From a virus: a stretch of DNA of 64,000 nt. The translations under genes and the position numbers were made by a program. How positions within the stretch are numbered: the first letter of the stretch is position 1; each line of letters starts with the position of its first letter. Positions 31,819 to 39,628 of this stretch are shown piece by piece. The stretch covers positions 62,001-126,000 of IMG/VR virus record IMGVR_UViG_3300032242_000818, one strand, 5' to 3'. Below the pieces are notes generated by a model that was given only the letters and a program-made list of their open reading frames with translations, was not told the origin of the DNA and did no database searches.

Positions 31819-33993
31819 TTACGCAACGTAGCCAACGAATTGGTTCAAGAGGACACGAGAGGTCTTCTTTACGTTGAGAAATTTGCTGAAATCACGAGCA
31901 ATAACCTTTGCATTCGCATCGGCTTTCACATCTAATTCACCCTCAACAATCTTCGTTGCAGTTTGAGGAATTAGGAACAAGTCATCACGACCAGTATTCT
32001 TGATTGAAGCAAACCCTTGGTCGCGGAATGATTTTCTCCAAGAATCAATTTGCGCTTCAACCTGACCTTTGAACTCAGGAAGATTAGCATTCAAAGCAGA
32101 GTGCAAATCACGACGAGCATTGCGGCAGATATAGAAACCAACAATATTAATATTGTGACGATCTTTAATCATACGCAAGTATGTGTTTGTCTGTGGACCA
32201 GAATATCGGCTCAACTGATAAGTCTTTTGAGTAACTTCATCACGGATAAAATGTTTCTGTTTGACTTTCTTAGGAAGACCATTGTTATCATAAGAATATC
32301 TTTGATCAGATAAGTCGCCATTGCTAGAGTATAAAGATCCACCCTCACCATCGGTCAAAGTAATCAGAGTCAATTTCTCAATTGAATTTTGTTTGATATA
32401 CTTGTCGATGTTAAGATACATCCAAACCAATGCTTCATTCAGCGGAGTACCACCAGTGTTGTAACCATCATTCCATTGGAAGCGACGATCGATAACACGT
32501 TTTGCCATAGAATGGAATTCGCTGGTAGTCATCTTGCTAGAGAACAACTCAAGCAAATTAAAACAGGTACTAGCATTTGTAAGAATACTTTTACCTTCGT
32601 TACGAGCATTCTTGGCAACAGTAAAATCACGATGTGCAATACGCTCAGACTCAGATGGATAACGACGATCGTTATATTGTGAAGTAAAAGCCATAACACG
32701 ATATGGAATTTGGATACGATTACAGAACATAGCCAAATTGATAACTTGTTTCAGGGTATCTTCCAACACGTGATCCATAGAACCAGACCAGTCAAGCAAG
32801 AATAACATGCCGTGGTTTTTACCTTGAGGTAAAACAGTAACACGTTTGAACAAATCGTCTTGCAACTTATAAGACCAGATACGCTTCATATCCAATGTGC
32901 CAGACTTTGAGATCGCAGCACGTTTGTATAGGGCTGCAGATTTACGCATCTCAAATTCTTTGACCAAATAGTTTACAGCACTAGTAGTCTCAGATTTGAA
33001 CTTCTCGTATTCAGCAGCACGCAATGCGGCATACTTACGATCTTCTTCAGTGTTCTCGCTAGAAACCCATACTGGACGTGTTTCACTGAGCACTGTACGA
33101 TAGTCAATAACTGGATCTTTGAAGAAGTCCTTGTCAAACTCATGGTACAAATATTCAGTGCTTTCGTCAGCGAGATCTTCTAATTTATCAGCAAATGCTT
33201 TATCGGTTTTTGACTCTAGTTCTTGATCACCAGCAGAAGGCGATTCCTGCTCTTCATTCTTTTCTTCTTCAGAAGAAGATTTTTGTTTCGCTGGTTTCAA
33301 TTCTTGATCTTGTTCTTCATCAGTTTCTTCGAAATTGTCAAAGTCAATATCGTCATCATCAAACTCGCCTTTGGTATCTTCTTCTAAGTCTTCAAGATCT
33401 TCAGGTGTTGCATTTTGCAATGCTTGTTTCTTCTTTTCTTCGAGTTGTTGTTTTGAGTAAGCCCAAATTTCTTCAGCCAATGAAATTACTTCGTCAACAG
33501 TCTCGGTACGTTCAGCACGATTAGCAAAATCTTTTTCATCGGAGTTGAACTTAACACCACAAGAAAATCCTGCTTTGAAGTATAGATTGATTTTGTCGAT
33601 CAACAATAGATCATCAAGATTCTGAACTTGTTTAACACCAAAGAAGTCGCGATCGTTCAGTTGTTTATATCCTTCATTCATACGCTTACGCAGACCTGGA
33701 TATTTGCGTTTGATGAGTTTCTCAATACGCACATCTTCTAGTACGTTGAGGTATGACATCATTTTAGGGTTTTCCTGAATAGGAATAAAATAATCATCGG
33801 TCGTGTATAAGGCATGACCAACTTCATGACCCACGAGCATGTCTTCAATCTCGGGTGTCATATCTTTCCATAGGGGTAAAGTTAGAACACGATTCTTAAC
33901 ATCGAAAGATGCAGTACGAGTTGGAGCACGTTGGACTGAAAGGTTTTCAGTAGCAAGTAATCGTGCGGATAGATCTGATGCTTTGATATCCAT
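31819..33993 (-). CDS. cobT: CobT-like protein with HExxH domain and C-terminal VWA domain
   Basis: 724 residues. The N-terminus has VGHEVGHALYTT (HEVGH, residues 56-60), a zincin-like motif. Residues about 195-275 are strongly acidic and Gln/Glu-rich. The C-terminal half holds a von Willebrand factor A domain with the MIDAS motif LFLLDWSGSMD, a TGGTPL element and TLITLTDGEGG. This is the layout of the phage CobT-like partner of CobS-type ATPases, which act as a motor with a VWA subunit. The HExxH part hints at proteolysis. Whether it still chelates cobalt is doubtful. Confidence 0.8.
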   Translation of the reverse strand: MDIKASDLSARLLATENLSVQRAPTRTASFDVKNRVLTLPLWKDMTPEIEDMLVGHEVGHALYTTDDYFIPIQENPKMMSYLNVLEDVRIEKLIKRKYPGLRKRMNEGYKQLNDRDFFGVKQVQNLDDLLLIDKINLYFKAGFSCGVKFNSDEKDFANRAERTETVDEVISLAEEIWAYSKQQLEEKKKQALQNATPEDLEDLEEDTKGEFDDDDIDFDNFEETDEEQDQELKPAKQKSSSEEEKNEEQESPSAGDQELESKTDKAFADKLEDLADESTEYLYHEFDKDFFKDPVIDYRTVLSETRPVWVSSENTEEDRKYAALRAAEYEKFKSETTSAVNYLVKEFEMRKSAALYKRAAISKSGTLDMKRIWSYKLQDDLFKRVTVLPQGKNHGMLFLLDWSGSMDHVLEDTLKQVINLAMFCNRIQIPYRVMAFTSQYNDRRYPSESERIAHRDFTVAKNARNEGKSILTNASTCFNLLELFSSKMTTSEFHSMAKRVIDRRFQWNDGYNTGGTPLNEALVWMYLNIDKYIKQNSIEKLTLITLTDGEGGSLYSSNGDLSDQRYSYDNNGLPKKVKQKHFIRDEVTQKTYQLSRYSGPQTNTYLRMIKDRHNINIVGFYICRNARRDLHSALNANLPEFKGQVEAQIDSWRKSFRDQGFASIKNTGRDDLFLIPQTATKIVEGELDVKADANAKVIARDFSKFLNVKKTSRVLLNQFVGYVA

Positions 33994-33994
33994 A

Positions 33995-34153
33995 TTATTC
34001 TCCGAATGCTTCTTCTAACTCATACTCAGTCAAGAACTTCTCAACTTCATCACGATTAGCCAATGAAAGATCGCCTGAAAAAACCAACAGGTCTTCTAGA
34101 CCATAACGACCAGCCAACTCGGCTAGTTCGAAGTCACTAAAATCATTCCACAT
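33995..34153 (-). CDS. Small acidic conserved protein (52 residues)
   Basis: The frame starts with MWNDFSDFELAELAGRYGLEDL and continues NRDEVEKFLTEYELEEAF. It is acidic and helical, with the WxDFxDFELAxLAxxYGLE pattern that I recall from small T4-like phage proteins. A sigma70-type promoter lies 30 bases upstream and the CobT-like gene follows at once. Function unknown. Confidence 0.7.
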   Translation of the reverse strand: MWNDFSDFELAELAGRYGLEDLLVFSGDLSLANRDEVEKFLTEYELEEAFGE

Positions 34154-34183
34154 AATATAACCTTTCACTCAATTTATACAATA

Positions 34184-34212
34184 ATTATACTACAACATTG
34201 CATGAAAGTAAA
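34184..34212 (-). promoter_or_regulatory. Sigma70-type promoter for the CobT unit
   Basis: Minus strand -35 TTTACT, 17-base spacer, -10 TATAAT. It shares CGCTTTACTTT and ATGCAA with the promoters at 22140 and 31729. Confidence 0.8.
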
Positions 34213-34248
34213 GCGAAACTTGACGAGCACGTAAGTTGTTGATTTATA

Positions 34249-34264
34249 AGGGGATAATTCCCCT
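34249..34264 (-). terminator. Weak hairpin after the 49-residue gene
   Basis: Stem AGGGG/CCCCT with a 6-base AT loop, 6 bases after the stop codon of the small gene at 34271. Only a short T-containing tail follows. Confidence 0.4.
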
Positions 34265-34270
34265 CAAGTT

Positions 34271-34420
34271 TCAAAGGTAATCTTCGATATCCGCCATTTT
34301 TATAGAAATTTTAGCGTCGTCCGCCCCTTCGCCGAAAACGACCTCGCTAAAAAATTCTTCTATTTCAGAAAATTTTTGGAAAACGAAAGTATTATCGTCG
34401 TTAAGAGTGACTTCAAACAT
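34271..34420 (-). CDS. Small acidic protein (49 residues)
   Basis: It starts MFEVTLNDDNTFVFQKFSEIEEFF and has an acidic Gly-Glu-Gly stretch, then IKMADIEDYL. AGGAGAAACCT precedes the ATG, and a sigma70-type promoter lies just upstream. Predicted strands and a helix suggest a small alpha/beta protein. Function unknown. Confidence 0.65.
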   Translation of the reverse strand: MFEVTLNDDNTFVFQKFSEIEEFFSEVVFGEGADDAKISIKMADIEDYL

Positions 34421-34442
34421 AGGTTTCTCCTGTTAAAAGATA

Positions 34443-34471
34443 ATTATACTATGTAAGATATTTAAAGTAAA
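34443..34471 (-). promoter_or_regulatory. Sigma70-type promoter for the 49-residue gene
   Basis: Minus strand -35 TTTACT, 17-base spacer, -10 TATAAT, between the gp46 stop (34496) and the small gene. The -35 box overlaps the GGGTTT of a weak AACCC...GGGTT hairpin that could end the gp46 transcript. Confidence 0.75.
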
Positions 34472-34495
34472 CCCATTCCCCTCAGCAGTGTAGGG

Positions 34496-36208
34496 TTATA
34501 CTATGACTGAAAAGTCATTTCGTTTCTCAAATTTAATCACTGATCTAAACTTATCAAACAACTGATCGCCTTTGTGACTGATGACAAAGATATTTGATTG
34601 CTCACCGAGAGTGTTCATAAGATTCAAGAAGTAATCAGTTCCCGCTGTATCTAAACTTGAATCAAAGATTTCATCAAGTAGAAGTAGGTTAGTATTGACT
34701 GAGTTCTTCATCTTAGCAATTGAACGCCAAGTAAAAAGAATAGCCAAATCGATACGCATCTTCTCACCTTCAGAGAAACTTGCATAAGTAAACTCATCAC
34801 GGAAACGAGACTTAATCTTTTCGTTGAATGCTTCATCAAGTTCAAAGTGAATGTAAGTATCCATTGCGTTTAAATACTTATTGATTAACTTATTCATAGA
34901 TGGTAGATACTCGCGAATAATCGCAGTCTTGATACCAGTATCTTTTAATAAGACAGCAGAAACTTCTTCAATGTTACGATGCTCAAGCAAATGACTTTTT
35001 TGACTAATCTTAGCAAGGGCATCGGTGGCAAGTTCTTTTAACTTCCCCTTCTCCTCATCGATGTTAGTTGTGTCAGATTTAACTCTTTGGGTCTCAGCTT
35101 CAAGTTCTTTGTTTTGTTTGTTGAGTAAGGTGATAGTAGAGTTCCTTGTAGATAACTCAATGTTCTTATCGGTAATTTGCCCAACCACTTCGTTAATTTG
35201 CGTGAGTTTCGCGTTGAGATTGGTGAGTACGCTTTCAAGTTCTGCGATCTTTGAGTTATTATCCAACATTTTCTCATTAAGATCTTTGACAATGTTCTCT
35301 TTGTATTCCTCTGCGATATCTTGGTTACACGACGGACAAACATCGTGTTCGCTAAAAAACTCTGTGTGGTGCTCGCAAGTTTCGATCTTCTGGAGCAACT
35401 TACTTCTGATTGACTTTGCTTTGTCGATGTCTTCAGTAACATTGTCTTTATCATTGATGCTTCCTTTAAGAGTATCGATCTCCGAAACGATAAGTTCGAT
35501 CTCGCCCTCTGTCTGTAAAATTTCAGCATTGTTAGCAGATATCTTTGATAAGATATTGTTGATGCTTTCAGTCTTGGCTTCGGTGATCGTTTTGATAATA
35601 GTCTGTTGGCTTTCAACCTTATCCTTTGCGCTTTTAATCTCATTCTCGGTGCGTAGTATGGCATCTTTAGTCTCCTGCGCTTTTTCTTTCAAAAGCGAAT
35701 TCATTGTAGAGAAAATTCTAATATCTAAAATATCTTCAATCACTTCTCTACGTTGCGCTGAAGATAGTTGCATAAATGGAACAAAAGAAGCAGAACCAAG
35801 AATAACAACTTGAGTAAATGTTTTATAGTTTAGTCGGAGGATTTGTTGTTCAAGGATCTTTTGATAGTCACGAGAAGCAGCATCCTGATTAATCATTTCA
35901 TTATCGCACCAAATCTCAAATACGTTTGGTTTGATACCACGAATAATTTTATACTCTTTGCCATTAACTTCAAACTCAACCTCAACCAAACAACCCTTAC
36001 CATTGATAGAGTTAATCAGCTGACCTTTGTTAACATTACGAAAGGGTTTACCAAACAATGAAAAGCACAATGCATCTAAGATTGTGCTTTTACCTTCACC
36101 ATTCTTGCCGATGATTAAAGTAGTTTGCGATTTGTTTAAGAGAACCTTATTAGGTGAGTTGCCAGTAGAAAGAAAGTTCTTCCAGCTTACACTTTTAAAT
36201 ACAATCAT
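34496..36208 (-). CDS. 46: Recombination exonuclease subunit gp46 (SbcC/Rad50-like)
   Basis: 570 residues (T4 gp46 has 560). Walker A is LIIGKNGEGKSTILDAL (about 31-47), then a long coiled coil with the zinc-hook motif DVCPSCNQD near its middle (CxxC). The C-terminal part carries the ABC signature FSEGEKMRIDLAILF and Walker B NLLLLDEIFDSSLD with the D-loop. Together with gp47 it resects DNA ends for recombination-dependent replication. The coiled coil is short compared with cellular SbcC. Confidence 0.95.
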   Translation of the reverse strand: MIVFKSVSWKNFLSTGNSPNKVLLNKSQTTLIIGKNGEGKSTILDALCFSLFGKPFRNVNKGQLINSINGKGCLVEVEFEVNGKEYKIIRGIKPNVFEIWCDNEMINQDAASRDYQKILEQQILRLNYKTFTQVVILGSASFVPFMQLSSAQRREVIEDILDIRIFSTMNSLLKEKAQETKDAILRTENEIKSAKDKVESQQTIIKTITEAKTESINNILSKISANNAEILQTEGEIELIVSEIDTLKGSINDKDNVTEDIDKAKSIRSKLLQKIETCEHHTEFFSEHDVCPSCNQDIAEEYKENIVKDLNEKMLDNNSKIAELESVLTNLNAKLTQINEVVGQITDKNIELSTRNSTITLLNKQNKELEAETQRVKSDTTNIDEEKGKLKELATDALAKISQKSHLLEHRNIEEVSAVLLKDTGIKTAIIREYLPSMNKLINKYLNAMDTYIHFELDEAFNEKIKSRFRDEFTYASFSEGEKMRIDLAILFTWRSIAKMKNSVNTNLLLLDEIFDSSLDTAGTDYFLNLMNTLGEQSNIFVISHKGDQLFDKFRSVIKFEKRNDFSVIV

Positions 36209-36258
36209 TCAAATAATTCCCTTTGCATCCATTGTCCAAAATCAAGTTCTAATTGCAT
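36205..36258 (-). CDS. 17-residue micro-ORF between gp47 and gp46
   Basis: The frame MQLELDFGQWMQRELFE starts in a TAATG overlap with the gp47 stop and ends in an ATGA overlap with the gp46 start. Both junctions are the type used throughout this genome for translational coupling, and there are no gap bases left over. It may be a real micropeptide or only a ribosome-transfer device. Confidence 0.45.
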   Translation of the reverse strand: MQLELDFGQWMQRELFE

Positions 36259-37313
36259 TAGATTACCTCTATGTTAATCGCCTCAGTATATAAGCCACGC
36301 ATATATGACTTAACTTTTTCTTTATCAACATCGGTTTCAATTGATTCAATATAATTAGAAAGAACAGAAACTGTATCTTCTAAGTTAATCTCTTCATTGA
36401 TTTCACCTTCTTGAAATTCAGAGAAGTCTTCCACAATTTTAATTTCGTGGCATCCTTTATTATATAACTTCTGAATGAACTTGTCAAATTTATAAAAGTC
36501 AGTTTTTTCCAAAACAACTAACTTTACATATTTGTCTTTTAAGTCTAACTGATCAAGGTCGATCGGCTCGATTTCTTTATCGGAGTACTCGAGTCTTTCG
36601 AACATTCGATAAGGATTTTCAATGAAGTCGAGTTGTCTTGTAGCGAAGTCGAACAAGTGGAATCCTCTGGGATCGTTATAATCCTGCCAAGTAAGTTCGT
36701 ACGGATTTCCCAAATAGTAAATATTGCGGTCGTTACTACGATGATGATAATGACCACTAAAGACCAAATCAAATTTGCTGAAAGTTTCTGCAGAAAATCC
36801 TTCATGACTTTCCATTCCTCTGTACATTGAGAATCCAGCAATCTCAAGATGCCCCATGCATAATGTAGAAGTGGTATTCTTTATTTCATTAATACTAGCA
36901 TCGTAGTTTTCAGGACAAATCCAAGGCAACATACAAACCTCGAAACCATTTACATTGATTGTTTTTGGTTCATCAATAACTTCGATGTTACCATATTCAG
37001 CCAATAGTAAATCAGGGGAGTTTACTTCATTAGTGTTTTTATAGTAAGTGTCGTGATTGCCAGCCAGCATATAAACACTAATACCCATACTCTCCAATTT
37101 ATCGAAGAACATTTCTTTGGCTCTTTGGAGCGAGTAGAAGTTGACATATTTGCGTCTATCAAAGGTGTCACCAAGAATAAGAACAGTATCAATCCTATGA
37201 AGTTCAAGAGCAGGAAAGAAAGTATTGTCATAAAACTTTTGGTAAAAATCTAAAAATGCAATACTATCATTACGAGCACCAAAATGCTGATCAGTGATAA
37301 TTGCTACTTTCAA
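36258..37313 (-). CDS. 47: Recombination nuclease subunit gp47 (SbcD/Mre11-like)
   Basis: 351 residues (T4 gp47 has 339). The metallophosphoesterase motifs are AIITDQHFGARND (D/H), VLILGDTFDRR (GDxxD/R), AGNHDTYY (GNHD), TLCMGHLEIAG and FSGHYHHR (GHxH). All metal ligands are visible. The C-terminal region is acidic. It is the nuclease partner of gp46 and overlaps the AAA ATPase gene by 4 bases. Confidence 0.95.
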   Translation of the reverse strand: MKVAIITDQHFGARNDSIAFLDFYQKFYDNTFFPALELHRIDTVLILGDTFDRRKYVNFYSLQRAKEMFFDKLESMGISVYMLAGNHDTYYKNTNEVNSPDLLLAEYGNIEVIDEPKTINVNGFEVCMLPWICPENYDASINEIKNTTSTLCMGHLEIAGFSMYRGMESHEGFSAETFSKFDLVFSGHYHHRSNDRNIYYLGNPYELTWQDYNDPRGFHLFDFATRQLDFIENPYRMFERLEYSDKEIEPIDLDQLDLKDKYVKLVVLEKTDFYKFDKFIQKLYNKGCHEIKIVEDFSEFQEGEINEEINLEDTVSVLSNYIESIETDVDKEKVKSYMRGLYTEAINIEVI

Positions 37314-38314
37314 ATGAAACCTACCTTTCTTTCTGTTGGTTTATTTGTTTGCGTATTAAAGATTTCGGCAATTGAAAATTCCAAAGAACCACTAGTGCGT
37401 TCAGGAACATTACCACCAAGTTTCTTTGCGAGTTTATCTGCATCAAGTGCTGATAGTGGTTTGAATTCAACGATGTCAAAACAACGACCTGGACGAGTTA
37501 GTGCTGAATCAATATCACGGATAGATGGCAGATTGGTAGAGAAAATCATTTTCTTACCTTTAGTTGTAACAAGACCATCACCCACATTAAGGAAACGATG
37601 CATCATTGTGTTACCATCACTTCGTGGTTTAAGGAATGCGTCACTATCTTCAAGAACCATGATACTTTCATCGCCTTCAATAAAGCGAGCAAAGAATCCA
37701 TCTTTATCTAAGATGCCTGAATCATAAGAAACAATTGCTGATGAATTTGTGTGCGCAAGTAGACCACGGATAAATGTAGTCTTACCAGTTCCAGGTGGAC
37801 CAATCAACAGCAGAATATTTGCTGACGATTCCATATAACGATCGTAGTAGTCTCCAAGAGGTTCACCATTAAGGAAAGGATACATCTCATCAACAGGAAG
37901 GCGATCACGATTCAACGGCACATTAACTGATTCACCATTGCTACCATAAACCCATTCGATATGACAAGTAACAAGATCAAATTTTGATTCAACCAACGCA
38001 ACAATTGAATCAGCAAAATCAACGTCACCATAAGCACGAACTGACGTTGTGTTACTATTAACATCGAACTTGATATAGTTATTAGTATCACGCTCAATGA
38101 TAAAACCATTAGAAGAATTGCCTTGGACGTGTAGGTCGTTCTTAAAAGTTTCTTCAGCCCATTCAGCCCAGTGTTCACGATTGCATAGAACATTAGTATC
38201 ACGATGAACAGTGCGTTCTCCTGCTTCAACACGACGCTTCAGGATCTCTGAAGTAATCAAGTCATCAAAGTCAGTAACACCTAAAAAGATTTTTTCGTTT
38301 GTTGTTTCGTTCAT
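37310..38314 (-). CDS. AAA+ ATPase (BCS1/Cdc48-like phage family)
   Basis: 334 residues from the ATG at 38314. The same frame is open up to an ATG at 38500, but that would overlap gp55 by 116 bases; neither start has a clear ribosome site. Walker A is LLLIGPPGTGKTTFIRG, Walker B is SIMVLEDSDAF, and FSTNLPSIRDIDSALTRPGRC supplies sensor 1 and the arginine finger. The N-terminal domain is not recognised. Such AAA proteins occur next to gp47 in T4-like aquatic phages; the role is unknown. Confidence 0.75.
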   Translation of the reverse strand: MNETTNEKIFLGVTDFDDLITSEILKRRVEAGERTVHRDTNVLCNREHWAEWAEETFKNDLHVQGNSSNGFIIERDTNNYIKFDVNSNTTSVRAYGDVDFADSIVALVESKFDLVTCHIEWVYGSNGESVNVPLNRDRLPVDEMYPFLNGEPLGDYYDRYMESSANILLLIGPPGTGKTTFIRGLLAHTNSSAIVSYDSGILDKDGFFARFIEGDESIMVLEDSDAFLKPRSDGNTMMHRFLNVGDGLVTTKGKKMIFSTNLPSIRDIDSALTRPGRCFDIVEFKPLSALDADKLAKKLGGNVPERTSGSLEFSIAEIFNTQTNKPTERKVGFI

Positions 38315-38384
38315 AATTTTATTCAAAGGTAAAACATTATCAGGAGCAAGCCAAGCGTGACTCTTAATAGTTCTAGCGATTCTT

Positions 38385-39023
38385 CTATTTCTTTTCCTGC
38401 GACTCGGGCGTATCGAAGGGTAACTCCGAATCGCTACTGATGACTTGTTCAAACTCGCTATGAATTGTTGTAGTGATTGACTCATTTGGATTCTCATCAT
38501 CTATAAATGCATTCAATGTATTTTCCATTTTCTTCTTGGCTGCTTTTTCTTTCTTGCGACCAATAAAATCATCGAATGTATTATTCTGTTGCATAAACTC
38601 AAGATAAGCATTATGGAATTCACCAGTCTCATCTTGCTCTTGTAACTCAAACATTTCAAAGGGCATGTTCTGAATCAACTTACCTTTAATATAAGATTGT
38701 TTCTTTTCTTTGGCAATGCGTCTTAGAAATGCATAGTAAATAATTTGTGTAAAATAAGCAAAAGGATTACTAGACTTTGCTGGATCAAAGTTATCAATAT
38801 ACTGAATGCAGTTTTCAATTCCATCTAAAATCATATCATCACGATACGAGTAATTAATGAAGTTGGGTTTGTATGATAAGTGCGTTGCTATCTTTAAAAT
38901 ACATTCACCAATATAATTACTAATAACTGGCTTTGGTAAACCATTCTCTTCAGCATGTTTAACTTTTTCTTTCATCTCAACGATTGCTGCGAGAAAGTCT
39001 TTATTGTTTACGTAATGAGCCAT
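38385..39023 (-). CDS. 55: Late-transcription sigma factor gp55
   Basis: 212 residues (T4 gp55 has 185). It starts MAHYVNNKDFLAAI, matching T4 gp55's YVNNKELLQAI, and contains the sigma-region-2-like core: RDDMILDGIENCIQYIDNFDPAKSSNPFAYFTQIIYYAF. The lysine-rich tail after it is longer than in T4. gp55 directs host RNA polymerase to TATAAATA late promoters, which occur in this window. It has a promoter of its own at 39062. Confidence 0.93.
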   Translation of the reverse strand: MAHYVNNKDFLAAIVEMKEKVKHAEENGLPKPVISNYIGECILKIATHLSYKPNFINYSYRDDMILDGIENCIQYIDNFDPAKSSNPFAYFTQIIYYAFLRRIAKEKKQSYIKGKLIQNMPFEMFELQEQDETGEFHNAYLEFMQQNNTFDDFIGRKKEKAAKKKMENTLNAFIDDENPNESITTTIHSEFEQVISSDSELPFDTPESQEKK

Positions 39024-39061
39024 AGCATTATTTGCTTCCTTAAAATTATCAACATATCCAT

Positions 39062-39090
39062 AGTATACCTTATGTAATGATGAAAAGCAA
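39062..39090 (-). promoter_or_regulatory. Sigma70-type promoter for gp55
   Basis: Minus strand -35 TTGCTT, 17-base spacer, -10 TATACT, 39 bases upstream of the gp55 ATG. Confidence 0.65.
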
Positions 39091-39125
39091 ACTCATTTGA
39101 CTACGCATCTTGCAGTCATTTAAAT

Positions 39126-39154
39126 TTGCCTTGTGTGCCGAACAGTTGTATAAT
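39126..39154 (+). promoter_or_regulatory. Possible plus-strand sigma70 promoter
   Basis: On the plus strand TTGCCT and a perfect TATAAT are separated by exactly 17 bases, in the 155-base gap between gp55 and the Sm-like gene. Transcription would run antisense to the Sm-like and uvsW genes. No plus-strand gene follows, so it could give an antisense RNA or be a chance match. Confidence 0.3.
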
Positions 39155-39178
39155 AACCATGTCGGGTTTGATATTGAG

Positions 39179-39628
39179 TTAATGTTTAGTATCGTTTCCT
39201 TCAATGAACCAACCTTCTGGTTCTGCTTTCTCTTCTCCAAGAACTTCCTCTAGTTCTTCTCCAAAGATATTCGCCAGCATCTTAATTCTCTTTCTGGCTT
39301 CTTCTGCAGTAATTCTTTCTGCTTCTTGGACTTCCCCCTCTGCATTATGTTGCATAACAATTTTTTGATAGTGGGGAATCATAATCTCTTTCATTCGCTT
39401 AACAAAGATTATATTCTTTTTATCTATATCAAAAACATTATCATCAGTAAATTGGCAATAAGGGTGGGCAGTTATATGCTCTTTACCTTCATTTATTATA
39501 GGAATCGTTTTGATTATCATTGGATCTAAGATTTGCATGTGAGTTGCGTCTTCTTGCTCCAACACACACATAAGTTGTTCACCAGTAGTAAGTTTCATAA
39601 TAATATAAGATTCGTTACCAGTTAACAT
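39179..39628 (-). CDS. Sm-like protein with C-terminal extension
   Basis: 149 residues from the ATG at 39628, which has GAGG 7 bases upstream inside the end of uvsW. IIMKLTTGEQLMCVLEQEDATHMQILDPMII opens as in small LSm-like barrels (a strand, a G, then strands and a loop), and NIIFVKRMKEI adds the last strand. A helical, acidic C-terminus of 50 residues follows. It resembles the protein at 22331. RNA binding is assumed from fold only. Confidence 0.65.
   Translation of the reverse strand: MLTGNESYIIMKLTTGEQLMCVLEQEDATHMQILDPMIIKTIPIINEGKEHITAHPYCQFTDDNVFDIDKKNIIFVKRMKEIMIPHYQKIVMQHNAEGEVQEAERITAEEARKRIKMLANIFGEELEEVLGEEKAEPEGWFIEGNDTKH

Noticed and set aside
30524-33993. CobS/CobT as a cobalamin synthesis pathway
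   Set aside because: No other cobalamin gene is in the window and the VWA protein has an added HExxH motif, so cobalt chelation is not supported.
35038-35664. Minus-strand frame of 208 codons in the gp46 coiled coil
   Set aside because: Arg/Lys/Ser-rich product of a frame shift inside gp46; no motif, and gp46 is continuous.
35025-35813. Plus-strand open frame of 262 codons
   Set aside because: It lies wholly antisense to gp46's coiled coil, is Ser/Leu-rich with no recognisable motif and has no ribosome site; gp46 itself shows all Rad50-type motifs.
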